Of a stretch of DNA of 64,000 nt, positions 20,600 through 32,039 are shown one piece after another (the first letter of the stretch is position 1; each line of letters opens with the position of its first letter). The notes below the pieces were generated by a model, which ran no database searches, was not told the DNA's origin, and saw nothing but the letters and a program-made list of their open reading frames with translations. A program made the translations under genes and the position numbers. The stretch spans positions 9,890,201 through 9,954,200 of the forward strand of contig OZ024877.1 in NCBI GenBank assembly GCA_964017185.1, read 5' to 3'. Source of the stretch: Rugalucina vietnamica. Its lineage: Eukaryota > Mollusca > Bivalvia > Lucinida > Lucinidae.

Positions 20600-21913
20600 A
20601 TGACATATCGGCGACGTAACATCAAGAAGCGTCGGAGAAACAAATCGTCACCCCAAACAACCTCAGAATCTAAAAAACATCGGCAGTCTGAAGTAGTTTC
20701 TCCGGTACCAGCATTACCATCATTAGCAAAAACTGATCTTAATACAGAAAGTGATACTGAGTCAACTGTTTTTGAACCGGCCTTGTCAGAAATAAAATCT
20801 GAAACTGATATTGAAACAAACTCATTGGAATCGGTAGATAAATATTTTGAAGAGATAGATAACTCTAATACGAATATGGCGAATACGAGCTCTGTTGGTG
20901 ATCTTGGGCCTGAACCGTCGCAAATGTCACAGAGTATACTCACCGGCGATAATGGTGCACAACATTTCATGAATAGTGAACCAAGTTTTGTGCATCCACA
21001 CGGAGTACAGCAGCAATCAATAAACAGTCATAATCTTGGTGATCAGGGTTATATGTCGCCACATGCTACACAACCACACCCTATGAACTTTGCTCCACAA
21101 ATGCAACACATGGTCAATATGTCGCCACATATGCAACATATGCAAACACCTCCTCCACAATCTCTATCACCGCCAATGTATATGCCACAAGGACTGTCTG
21201 ATGAAGATATATGTCGTATAGCGGAGAAAATGAAACAACTGTTGAGTAAGGAAATTAATATACTTGTTGAAAAAACAGTTGCTGTTAAAGTGACTCCTCT
21301 TCAAACAGAAATTACAAAACTGAAAACATCTCTAGCAAAAGTGCAGAAAGACCTGAAAGACGTCACTGTGCGAAATGACGACCTTGAACAGTACTCAAGG
21401 CGTTCCTGTCTTCAAATTTCTGGGATTCCTGAACAGGGCATTGATGACACCACAAAGGCTGTTCTTGATTTGGCCGATAAGTGTGGTGTGAACGTTAGAG
21501 TGGAAGATATAGACAGGTCACATAGAGTTGGTCAACCAAAGACGATAGAAACAGATGACGGTGAAGATTTCGGGAGCATATCAGATGAACCTCAACCCCA
21601 GCCGCAGGCGCCAACTCAAAGTCGCGAAATAATCGTCAAGTTCCGTTCTAGTGATGCGCGTCTCGAATTATTGAAAGCTAGAAAATTCTGTCGGGAAAGA
21701 AAACTCAAAATCTGTATAAACGAAGACTTGACAAAAACAAGAAAAAACTTAGCTTTTGCGTGTAGAAAACTAAAGAAGGACGCGAAGTCGACGGTCGCGA
21801 AAACTTGGGTGTACAACGGCAATGTGTTTATACAGGACAATGACGATAACAAAGTACGCGTAACGACCATGGAAGACCTCGACCCGTACATACCAAAGCC
21901 CGACGAACAGTAG
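20600..21913 (+). CDS. LINE-B ORF1 protein (coiled coil + RRM-like, RNA-binding)
   Basis: 437 residues from the first good ATG at 20600; the frame is also open upstream but without an ATG. Order: basic N-terminus (RRRNIKKRRRNK), acidic/serine linker, then a His/Met/Pro/Gln-rich low-complexity part (about 130-200). Next is a predicted coiled coil with leucine/isoleucine spacing (about 203-262), then RRSCLQISGIPEQ, RSHRVGQ and REIIVKFRS, typical of the RRM-like fold of L1-type ORF1 proteins. The basic C-terminal domain includes KICINEDLTKTRKNLA. Such proteins trimerise, coat element RNA and act as nucleic-acid chaperones. The frame is intact, consistent with a recently active element. The minus-strand open frame over the first part is a shadow. 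Confidence 0.9.
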   Translation: MTYRRRNIKKRRRNKSSPQTTSESKKHRQSEVVSPVPALPSLAKTDLNTESDTESTVFEPALSEIKSETDIETNSLESVDKYFEEIDNSNTNMANTSSVGDLGPEPSQMSQSILTGDNGAQHFMNSEPSFVHPHGVQQQSINSHNLGDQGYMSPHATQPHPMNFAPQMQHMVNMSPHMQHMQTPPPQSLSPPMYMPQGLSDEDICRIAEKMKQLLSKEINILVEKTVAVKVTPLQTEITKLKTSLAKVQKDLKDVTVRNDDLEQYSRRSCLQISGIPEQGIDDTTKAVLDLADKCGVNVRVEDIDRSHRVGQPKTIETDDGEDFGSISDEPQPQPQAPTQSREIIVKFRSSDARLELLKARKFCRERKLKICINEDLTKTRKNLAFACRKLKKDAKSTVAKTWVYNGNVFIQDNDDNKVRVTTMEDLDPYIPKPDEQ

Positions 21914-21916
21914 ACA

Positions 21917-23052
<1,136 letters not shown>

Positions 23053-24582
23053 ATGTCACTTCTCTTAATGTCGGGCATTGAACGTAACCCAGGACCAAGT
23101 TCTGAATCATTAATTGAATCAGATTCTGTCATATCTGAAACTAATCAAATTATTGAAGAAAATTTTTCAATTGTTCATTATAATGTTCACAGTATAGCCA
23201 ACAAGTTGGATTTAATTGAAACAGAACTACACACGTTTGATATTATTTGTATTACCGAAACATGGTTAGATGCCAGAACGCCAGACAATGATATCGATAT
23301 AAATAATTATAAATTATTTCGATGTGATAGACCAGGGGAGCCATATGGCGGAATATGCGTCTTTGTCCGAAATGATATTTTTTCAAAGCGCAGATCGGAA
23401 TTCGAGTTGCCAAATATCGAGTGCATCTGGATAGAAGTCTCAATTCGTAACAAAAAGCAACTTATAGGTACATTTTACAGACCACCAAGGTCAACTAACG
23501 CAATTTTGTCATCTATAGAAGACTCAATAGGTCTTGCTTTTGATTCAAATATTCGAAATATACTTATTACAGGCGATTTCAATCTAGATATTTGGAAGGA
23601 TAATTCTAATAGAAAGATAAGAGACCTATGTCAACAGTTTAGTTTCGCACAAATAATAAATGCACCAACACATTTTTATGATAATTCCTCGTCCTGTATT
23701 GACCTTATTTTTACTTCTAACGTAAATAATGTACTAATAAGTGGAGTTGGCGAACCATTTCTTGATCAAAACGTAAAATACCATTGTCCAATATTCTGTG
23801 TTTTAAAGTTTTCCAAACCAGTGGCGCCATCTTACCAGCGAAAGATTTTTTTATATGACAGAGGAAATTTTCAAAATTTTTCTTTAGATTTAACTGAAAC
23901 TAACTGGCAAATATTAAAAGACAATGACATTGATAAATACGCCGAAAACATAACAAATAAAATCTCCACTCTTGCTAATAAACATATTCCTAACAAATTA
24001 ATTAGAGTGCGTCGATCTGACTCCCCTTGGTTAACAACAAATATTAAAAAACTTCTGCGCAAAAAGAAAAGGTTATATGATAAATACAAGAGGTCTAAAA
24101 CCGAAATCCATTTTGAAAGATATAAACGATTTAGGAATGAAGTAACTAGAGAAATACGCAAGTCAAAACAACAGGTAACAACCAAACTAACTGAAAAACT
24201 AAATCTTACAAGTACTGGCCCTAAGGACTGGTGGAAAACACTGAAACATTTCATTAAACCTGACCAACAAAGAATTGACCAAATATACCACGCTAGACTA
24301 CGAACATCTTGTAGTTCTTTGCGTCAACACCTGTCCTCGAAAAATATCATTGCTAGTCCTGCATGTGTATGCGGATCAATAGAAGATACCCATCACTATC
24401 TTCTTGTATGTAATCAGTTCACAGATCTCAGGCGAAACATGATCAATTCAGTGTCAACTATTTGCCGCCCGACTCTTAGGATCTTATTATATGGTGATCC
24501 AACACTAACATACCAGCAAAACAAATGCATATTTCTCGCAGTACATGAATTCATTAAAAAGACAAGACGTTTTGAGCATTAG
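23053..24582 (+). CDS. LINE-B ORF2: 2A-like leader + endonuclease + C-terminal zinc-knuckle; RT deleted
   Basis: 509 residues from the ATG at 23053. The N-terminus reads MSLLLMSGIERNPGP, a 2A-like ribosome-skipping peptide of the kind known in other APE-type LINEs, but without the usual Asp before IxE. An AP-endonuclease domain follows: IVHYNVHSI, ITETWLD, TGDFNLDIW, SCIDLIF and a final KYHCPIF where many families have SDH. A basic linker ends at DWWKTLKHFIKPDQQ (about residue 406, near 24270). The next residues, RIDQIYHARLRTSCSS with CVCG..HHYLLVC, belong to the extreme C-terminus of such ORF2s. No YxDD or other RT block is present. Comparable full-length ORF2s are around 900-1000 residues, so several hundred were lost in frame. 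Confidence 0.85.
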   Translation: MSLLLMSGIERNPGPSSESLIESDSVISETNQIIEENFSIVHYNVHSIANKLDLIETELHTFDIICITETWLDARTPDNDIDINNYKLFRCDRPGEPYGGICVFVRNDIFSKRRSEFELPNIECIWIEVSIRNKKQLIGTFYRPPRSTNAILSSIEDSIGLAFDSNIRNILITGDFNLDIWKDNSNRKIRDLCQQFSFAQIINAPTHFYDNSSSCIDLIFTSNVNNVLISGVGEPFLDQNVKYHCPIFCVLKFSKPVAPSYQRKIFLYDRGNFQNFSLDLTETNWQILKDNDIDKYAENITNKISTLANKHIPNKLIRVRRSDSPWLTTNIKKLLRKKKRLYDKYKRSKTEIHFERYKRFRNEVTREIRKSKQQVTTKLTEKLNLTSTGPKDWWKTLKHFIKPDQQRIDQIYHARLRTSCSSLRQHLSSKNIIASPACVCGSIEDTHHYLLVCNQFTDLRRNMINSVSTICRPTLRILLYGDPTLTYQQNKCIFLAVHEFIKKTRRFEH

Positions 24583-25000
24583 ATTGTTTTATATAAAGAA
24601 TATACAGTATTACCGATGTTTTATTGAAAGTACATAATGACGACTAGACTCAGCATGTGTCTGGAAGAAGGACCAATGAATTATTATTGCAATGTTCATT
24701 TTCTCCATCCCCCGTGGAGACATATAAAACAGGGAAAGTTTATGAATCTTATCCAAGCTGTTTAAACTTGATATCATTTTACTTAAAACAATGTTACTGA
24801 TTAGTTTTTATCAACCTAGTTTTGGAATTCTCTCGAATCATGTAATGAATATTGTCTTGTTTATATAGTATAGGATACAGATTCTGAAAAAGTCGTTTCG
24901 ACTTTCTTCTGAATCCCTTGTTATATATGCAACGGTTGTATAAAATGCTTTGTTTGTATTATTATATGTGCATGTATATACAGAAATAAAAGTTTAAACC
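24583..25000 (+). other. LINE-B 3' UTR with poly(A) signal
   Basis: AT-rich untranslated tail with TCCCCCGTGGAGACATATAAA-like text near 24710 and AATAAA at about 24985, 10-15 bp before the 3' target duplication. There is no long A tail; the end reads AGTTTAAACC. Confidence 0.7.
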
Positions 25001-25002
25001 AA

Positions 25003-25309
25003 GATATCGTTATATCAATAAATCACCTTTCGAATGTTTCCAGAATCAAAGTGATTACTCATAGATTTATCTATCTACAATTCGTTTGAAGCAGCAAAAG
25101 CATCATTGCTAAGTGTTATAAAAATTATATTTAGTTTATACTTAGTTTACGTTTTTAATAATTTGTCCGTGTCAAACGTATATAGATAATGGTCTCCAAA
25201 TGACTTTATCAATTATCTAGACTCAGATCATTGGTAAAGGAAGGAAACTAACTAATGGGCGATTACCTGACATGGATTTACATACATGTACCTTTACCCG
25301 TATACCTGT

Positions 25310-25330
<21 letters not shown>
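25003..25330. repeat. Array-2 segmental duplication, block h, copy B
   Basis: Matches 35110-35370: TATATCAATAAATCACCTTT, GAATGTTTCCAGAA, AAGGAAGGAAA..AACTA.TGGGCGAT and GTATACCTG. With 20289-20365 on the other side of LINE-B it forms the occupied version of the site. Confidence 0.75.
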
Positions 25331-25345
<15 letters not shown>

Positions 25346-25346
25346 T
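25315..25346 (-). repeat. (GTAA)n microsatellite, LINE/SINE-tail type
   Basis: Seven to eight GTAA units followed by TAGTTTATTAAAGTGTCACA. On the minus strand this reads as TTTAATAAACTA then (TTAC)n, a typical 3' tail, and resembles the (ACTT)n at 4062-4087. Confidence 0.6.
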
Positions 25347-25374
25347 AGTTTATTAAAGTGTCACATCTCGAATA

Positions 25375-26042
25375 CGAGGGGCGTTCGGAAAGTTCGAATA
25401 ATTGTCCGATCATTCAACTCATTTTCATAGCAAAACAAAAAGAAACAATTCCACTGCCGGTTGGTTACTTCTAAAATCGCCATCAGTTGCTTCCATTCTA
25501 CTCTTAAAACATGCGAAACATTGTACATGAATGTTGAGCTATATTATTCATAGTTTTCCAGTTTATTTTACCATCTTAAGTGTTTCTGTGTGTGTTTTAT
25601 GAAGAAAATTCAGAAGTTCATAATCTTCAGCAACGCAACGACACAGTTTAACGTCATGGTTCCCCCCATACAGCCCTCGTAATAAAGGACCATAAATTCT
25701 TTGTGGAACATCCAATTGATTTTAAATTTTCAGGAAGAAATTTCATGTTGTTGAAATATTATAAGACGATTCCATGCCTTTCTGGCGATGTGCATTCAGT
25801 CAGAAATTATGTTTATGCCTTAAAGACTTCGTTTAAAAAAAGTGATATTTTTCGGACTGCTCCGGGTACCGATGATGACGTTGCCATGACAGCCTGTATT
25901 TTCGGTTTCTACAGTCGCTTTTCTTTCCTTTTTCTATCAGCAATTTAGAATAAGTGGAAGTTCACGCACGCCAACTTGATGACAACGGATGAAAATTATC
26001 AGAGATATAACAAATTTACACGAACTTTCCGAACAACCTACG
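25375..26042. mobile_element. TA-flanked mariner-like MITE (CGAGGGGCGTTCGGAAAGTTCG)
   Basis: Left CGAGGGGCGTTCGGAAAGTT and right CGAACTTTCCGAACAACCTACG are inverted; TA flanks both ends (25373-25374, 26043-26044). 668 bp. The terminal GTTCGGAAAGTTCG is mariner-like. No transposase motif was found in the interior (the 81-residue frame at 25703-25948 has none), so it is non-autonomous. Confidence 0.75.
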
Positions 26043-26194
26043 TATAGACAGATAAAACATTCAATACAACTATGAAATATTCAAGACCTTGCCTGTATAG
26101 GCAAATGAGACACTATACATACTAAAAGATATAATCAGTACAAAAATGAAGTAATAGTTTACAAATGAGACACATGGACACGGAGCATAATAAA

Positions 26195-26715
26195 TAAAAC
26201 AAAACCAATCTGTGAGTCCTGGTTCTTGATTCATCAGGATATTAATCATGATTTATTTGTTTGTTCTTGATGATTCATTGACTAGTTAGAGATTCACCAC
26301 GAGGACCGAAGAACTAACTAAATGTTATGAACCACTGCAGAAGCTGAGGGTGAGGTTACGGCCGTGTAAAATCGATTTAAACCCGCCAGTAACCTTGTGT
26401 TACTGATCGTTCCAAGTCGATACTTCTGTGGTGGTTCTTTTTGTTTTATGTCTTGGTGTTTAATATTTATGTGTTGTTGGCGCCTTATGTATGTTATCAT
26501 ATTTTTAGTTAAGTTAAGGTAACTGATTGGCCACCTATTGGGGAAAATAGCTGTTCATCCGGCTTACGAAATGTTTTCATGGTATAGGTTCCCGATTGTT
26601 AGTTTGGTTTTTGCCACCTCGGGTTTTTGGAGTGGGAATCTTTTGCTGTTTGCGCCTTTTCCTGACCTTTGCCTATTTGTACCTTTTTACACTAAATTGT
26701 TGCTCAGACATATAT
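26195..26715 (+). mobile_element. F1-family element, partial copy
   Basis: Contains the F1 blocks ATTCATTGACTAGTTAGAGA, CCACTGCAGAAGCTGAGGGT, ATTGGCCACCTATTGGGGAA and GGAGTGGGAATCTTTTGCTG, ending near ACCTTTGCCTATTTGTACCT. Left TIR absent. Confidence 0.7.
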
Positions 26716-27039
26716 CCTTTGGAATCAGTGTCAATATTCATAATATTATTAGTAGTATCTAAGCCAAATACATTTAGATCACAAATAACCCGGTTAGCGG
26801 AATATGGTGGTTAGCATAAAACCTGGTTTTATATGCGCAGAATAATAAAACTGATCTCAATGAATCAAAGGAAAGTTACACATACGACCGCTAAACGACG
26901 CAATACCAGCTGCGGTGATAACAAATAAAACATAAAGGGGATTTTGGAAGCAGTGATGAAATAAAGAATAACACATTTAACTGTTTCCTCAAATATAGAA
27001 TGCTGGCCTTCAACTAAAACCACTTATTAACCATTTATC

Positions 27040-27205
27040 CTAAATGTCACAACTCGGAGGCGAATGTCTAATAATTCTGCACAACATGGCATATCAAAAC
27101 TGTCTGCTAAAGGAAGATTGAAGAGAAAATCATAGACAATTAGGCGAAAATGAGCAGTCTGATTTCATTTTGTTGAATGCCAACCAGTGTGATGCCCCTA
27201 TGGCA
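27040..27205. repeat. Array-2 segmental duplication, block i, copy B
   Basis: Matches 36340-36490: AAATGTCAC.ACTCGG, GGCGAATGTCTAATAA, AGGCGAAAATGAGCAGTCTG and AATGCCAACCAGT. Non-coding. Confidence 0.75.
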
Positions 27206-27385
27206 TATCGCTAAGTATATATAAAACGCAACTTTGAAACAAGTCAATCCACGCTTATGCCTGCGAGTATGCAACCTGGCCTTGTAGGAGAACAACTACC
27301 ACTGAACAAATCGGTCGCCTACTCAGTGGCATATGTAGCATTAGGAGGCGAACATAAGTGCAATATCTTTGTAAGAACGGTGTAT

Positions 27386-27578
27386 ACTAAGAGATTATTA
27401 TATGACAATTTTCATATCATACCCCGTATCAACCTGAGACTTCCGTATCAGCCCGAGACTCCCATATCAGCCTGAGGGCCGAAGGCCCGAGGGCTGATAT
27501 GGGAGTCGAGGGCTGATACGGAAGTCGAGGGTTGATACGGGGTATGATATGAAAATTGCCATATCATGATCTCTTTAT
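27386..27578. repeat. Large palindrome with internal GTATCAGCC units (F5)
   Basis: Arms 27386-27478 and about 27490-27578 are nearly exact reverse complements, centred on GGGCCGAAGGCCC. The outer part reads AGAGAT..TATG.CAATTTTCATATCAT. Each arm contains three short repeats of the form TATCA(G/A)CC(C/T)GAGACT. The structure would fold into a hairpin of about 90 bp stem. No ends typical of a known MITE were seen. Confidence 0.8.
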
Positions 27579-27629
27579 CATATATTTTTATTGAAAAAAA
27601 AGTGTTTGATACAGTTCAATGCACAAAAT

Positions 27630-27902
27630 GTTTCCCAACATAATTTCAAGTGGAAAAAAGAAAGAATGAAAAAAAAAAATTCTGGGGTGTGATATGGGGG
27701 TGTGATATGAGTCCATATCTCCCTAGGGAGATATGGATTTTGACAAATTTTGAACTGATACAGCTTTCCCAACATAATTTCAAGTGGAAAAAAGAGAGAA
27801 TGAAAAAAAATTCTGGGGTGTGATATGGGGGTGTGATATGAGTCCATATCTCCCTACTAGGGAGATATGGATTTTGACAAATTTTGAACTGATACAGCTT
27901 TC
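27630..27902. repeat. Two-copy tandem repeat of about 137 bp
   Basis: The unit contains CATAATTTCAAGTGGAAAAA, TTCTGGGGTGTGATATGGGG, GAGTCCATATCTCCCTA.GGGAGATATGG and TTTTGAACTGATACAGCTTT. It occurs twice (about 27630-27770 and 27771-27900), with a partial third start at 27615. Each unit also has the small palindrome CCATATCTCCCTAGGGAGATATGG, interrupted in places. Minus-strand frames here simply translate the repeat. Confidence 0.85.
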
Positions 27903-28489
27903 GAGATATGGTGTCCCGACACGTGCATAGGACTTGCGCCTGTATCGCATATGTAAAAAGAACGTATTTTACAGTAAATATATGATAATACACTATATGC
28001 ACTGAGAACCAAACGCTCAGTGTGACATGTATGGTTTAATGGAACACCAAAGGTGTAGGAAAGCCCACAACAATGCTAAAGTTACAGCTTGGGTAGTTGT
28101 CCGAAATACTAAATCATTCCTCTTATGAAACTACACTTTAATGTATTATGTAAAACGTGTTATAATAAATAACATTATTGAGAAAGCAGCTTTCTGAACC
28201 ATTCATTAAAACCGAAAGGCTTTGAATGTCATTTTAGATTGATTTTAGAACACTTATTTAAAAGTGGTAATAAGATGCTTTTGTATGCCAAGTTTATTAA
28301 GTCACATTGTGGCTGGATGTTAGAATAGAATAGAAGAGAATAGAATAGGCCCCACCACAAGCGTATTTGCAGATTAAATTTGGTACATGTAGTTAACGTA
28401 ACTATGTTAATTTCGAAAAGTAGTCCACTTGTTCCCCTCGACAACCTATTGCATTAAATTGGCCTCCAGACTAATTTCATGCCACTTCT

Positions 28490-28740
28490 TGTTTGCTCAG
28501 GAACCAATGTCATTAAGTTTAACGTCAATAGCTCAAGGTGAATTACATAATAACATCATATTATCACCTATAAGAGCATTATGTTCTATTTACAGCAAAG
28601 CTCAGTCCTTGTTTGATAATTCTTAGAAACTATGATGACGTTGATTTCCGTGAGAATTAGATATATAGAATCCTAAACCACTGCAAGACAATGTTATTGA
28701 TCAGAGTTTAGTTAACTAATAAGGCTGTAAAACTCATTAC
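28490..28740. repeat. Array-2 segmental duplication, block f, copy D
   Basis: CAGGAACCAATGTCATTAAG, GGTGAATTACATAA, TAAGAGCATTATGTTCTATTTACAGC and GATGACGTTGATTTCCGTGA match 10240-10640 and 32810-32960. Confidence 0.7.
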
Positions 28741-28769
28741 TAATAATGTTTGACATGGATTTGACTTTG

Positions 28770-29617
28770 CCAGAAGAGGACAAAATTATAAGACGCTTTT
28801 CAGTTCAGAAAAATTATTACACACGTACAGGTTATAACTTGAATATTATGCGACAGTCTGCATGCTTAGTTTTTAACGCAATCATGGTTGATGGCTATTG
28901 GCTATACTGCCTTCTTTAATTTTAATTTGCCTTCTTTAATTTTATTGGGTGGGTCGGGCGTCAGACTCTATGATGGACCCGACTTAAAGCTATTCATTTT
29001 AGTTGGTTGGGGCCGGAGCTTCTTGTCTGTTGCTTTGCCAACCGGGGTCCAACTGTTGTTTTCCTTTTGCTCCGGAGCTCGTACGTTATTCGGCGCCCAG
29101 GGATCTCCATCGTCGGGCAGCTTACTGAATCTATTGAGCCCTCGTTTTTGATTCATCAGGATGTTTATCGTGATTGATCTGTTTGTTCTTGATGATTCAT
29201 TGACCAGTTAGGGATTCACCACGAGGACCGAAGAACCAACTAAATGTTATGAACCACTGCACTAGCTGAGGGTGAGGTTATGACCATGTAAACTCGATTT
29301 AAGCCCGCCAGTAATTTTATATTACTGATCGTTCCAAGGCGATACTTCTGTGGTGGTTCTTATTGTTTTATGTCTTGGTGTTTAAAATTTTTTGTGCTGT
29401 TGGCGCCTTCTGTATGTTTTCATATTTTTAGTTAAGTTTAGGTAACTGAGTGGCCACCGATTGGGAAAATAGCCGCCCATTCGGCTTACGATATGTTTTC
29501 ATGGTATAAGTACCTGATTGTAAAATGCAGTTTTTTTCCCATCTCGGTTTTTGGACTGGGAATCTTTTTCTGATTGCGCATATTTCTGCTCTTTGCCTAC
29601 TTGTACCTTTTTACTTT
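28770..29617 (+). mobile_element. F1-family element, near-complete on the right
   Basis: Contains the whole internal and right part of F1 ending TTTGCCTACTTGTACCTTTT; the left TIR is missing. Together with the reverse-oriented copy at 29812-30400 it forms an inverted pair separated by about 195 bp. Confidence 0.75.
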
Positions 29618-29811
29618 TTGATACATGTAGTTCTATTTTAGATACGTGTAACCCGCATCATGTCACACACTTGCTTAACATACATTTGTAAGTTAAAGAG
29701 CTCTTTGTAAATTCCAAGAACATAACCAGAAAACCAGGTTTCAATTAAAAGAAATGTATGGTAACCTCAACATTGATTTATATCTCTTTTTCCGATAGAC
29801 TACACATAAAA

Positions 29812-30400
29812 AGGTACAAGTAGGCAAAGATCAGGAAAAGGCGCAATCAGAAAAAGATTCCCACTCCAAAAACCGAGGCGGGAAAAAACCAAACCAACAA
29901 TCAGGTACTTATACCATGAAACATATCGTAAGCCGAATGAGCAGCTATTTTCCCAATAGGTGGCCACTCAGTTACCTTAACTTAACTAAAAATATGAAAA
30001 CATACATAAGGCGCCAACAGCACAAAAAAAATTCAAACACCAAGACATAAAACGAAAAGAACCACCACAGAAGTATCGACTTGGAACGATCAGTAACACA
30101 AAGTTACTGGCGGGCTTAAACCGGTTTTACATGGCCATAACCTCACCCTCAGCTTCTGCAGTGGTTCATAACATTTAGTTATTTATTCGGTCCTCGTGGT
30201 GAATCTCTAACTAGTCAATGAATCATCAAGAACAAACAAATAAATCATGATAAACTTCCTGATGAATCAAAAACCAGGACTCACAGACTGAGTAAGCTGC
30301 CCGACGATGGAGATCCCTGGGCGCCGAATAACCTACTAACTCCGGAGCAAAAGAAAAACACCAGTTGGACCCCGGTGGGCCAAGCAACAGACAAGACACA
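29812..30400 (-). mobile_element. F1-family element, reverse orientation
   Basis: Starts AAAAGGTACAAGTAGGCAAAG and contains, in reverse order, all F1 blocks through GGAGATCCCTGGGCGCCGAA to about AAGCAACAGACAAG. Shares high similarity with 28770-29617 inverted. Confidence 0.78.
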
Positions 30401-30404
30401 TAAG

Positions 30405-31985
30405 TGTCATTTTAAAAGTACCTACTACACGGTAACGTATAAAGACATATATTAAAATGTATTGCATGCCTGGAATTTGGCAATATAATGTCGCAGAAAG
30501 GCTGAAAAGTGGAACTGGTATGCGACAAGAAATTTTGAAAAGCTTTAGTTGTAAGTTGCCTGGGGCCCATAGTTTTAACAATATTGCATTCCTAAATGTA
30601 CGCTTGCAAAATAGAAATAAAAACTTTAAGGAATCAAAGAACAGGGGTGATCGGGTGGGACTATGGACCCCCGCCCACTGAGGCCTAAAATAGAAGAGTT
30701 GTTTGTTCCTCAAAGGCAAAGCTTATACGTATATCTGGACATCTGATAACTGGTTAGCCGCTCAAGTCTGAGCCTGCCAAGGAAACGTGGATCCAAGTCA
30801 AACCATCCATACATAGTAGCCTTACTGGTTAAGTTGGGTGGTTATATTTCAAACACAATTGGATGTCATGATGTCCTAATTTGGGGTACCATAAAATGGA
30901 TGCAACGTCCTATGGTCTTGGCATGACCATAGCTGTTGAATGTGACGTTAAGCATCAATACAAACAGATTTAAACAGGGAATCATTGCGATATTCATGTT
31001 ACATTTTAGTGTTTCCATGACGGGGCATATCGATTTAACAAAAATAGTATAACAGTGATTGAACTTTCGAATAAAGAGACTTATGGCTAATTAACAAATT
31101 AAATATAAACATTCCTTAACCCTAAAGTTAATGCCAAAACTTAACTTTTAAAAGCACACTTACGATTTATTTGACCAAAACAGTATTCTAAGAGCAAAAT
31201 GTAAAATCTGTATGTTATTCATGTAAAGGAAATATTAAACTTTTTAAATGACTCAGTTTGTCGGGTCTGCAATAAGAGAAACCACTATAAAGATTTTGAC
31301 AATCTTCTATGGCGTCACGTAAATTACAGAAAGTAAGAATAGAGGGCCCAGGAATCGATGCAATTAAATTAAGTCCCAATATAGACAGCGGGTGGGAAAG
31401 AAAACACACAAGACACAACAAAACATTTTCCGACAACACACTCGAAGAGCAGAATGACTAGCTCTTTCCCAACAAGGTAGCCATCCGGCTAAGATTCAAC
31501 AGGAACAAAAGGGAACGAGCACGACAGATCTTAAATTTGATGTTTGATATTTTTATTTGTTTACAACATATAAAATTGCCATTAATGTTACCACAAGATA
31601 ATGTCAAAGTAAGTGATTCAAACAATGGTAGAATTTGTTCATTCTGCCGCCTATTGAATTTTTGCATTTCGGGTTGTGACATGCCGTTTTGGGTGGAGTT
31701 AAGCATACTTTACTACTACCAGGACTCTTAAAAAAACATAATTGGGTATCATAGTTTGTTTGTTCTAAATTGAGATAGTTCCCCAAATTTTGAAAATACA
31801 GCCAACCCTGGTGATATTTTGAACAATGCCACTCCAATTTCTATTTAACAACCCGAGACAGAGGGTGCGCTATTTATTTTAGAATGAGTGTTTAACGAAG
31901 CTTAAGAAATTTATACATGTATTATGGACACCTACATGTACTTGTGTGAGTTTGATTGTACAATAAACGGGGTCAGTTCTCTTTC
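30405..31985. other. Interval without recognised gene
   Basis: AT-rich. Several 60-127 codon frames exist on both strands (for example 30336-30719 minus, 31458-31706 minus) but overlap each other, show no known motif and have no duplicate with a conserved frame. Nothing further was recognised. Confidence 0.4.
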
Positions 31986-32039
31986 TCCCAACATTTCTAC
32001 AAATTGCATGCAAACTGCCCTTTAAAGTGCAGTGAAAAC

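Noticed and set aside
20470..20970. 166-codon minus-strand frame over LINE-B ORF1
   Set aside because: Antisense shadow of a real coding region.
25703..25948. 81-codon frame inside the mariner-like MITE as a transposase
   Set aside because: No DDE/D motif, no helix-turn-helix signature, much too short.
27578..28002. 89- and 118-codon minus-strand frames with repeated ITPPYHTPEFFF
   Set aside because: Translation of a two-copy DNA tandem repeat, no independent evidence of a gene.
30336..30719. 127-codon minus-strand frame
   Set aside because: Its C-terminal part is F1 element sequence; no motif in the remainder and a competing frame lies on the other strand.
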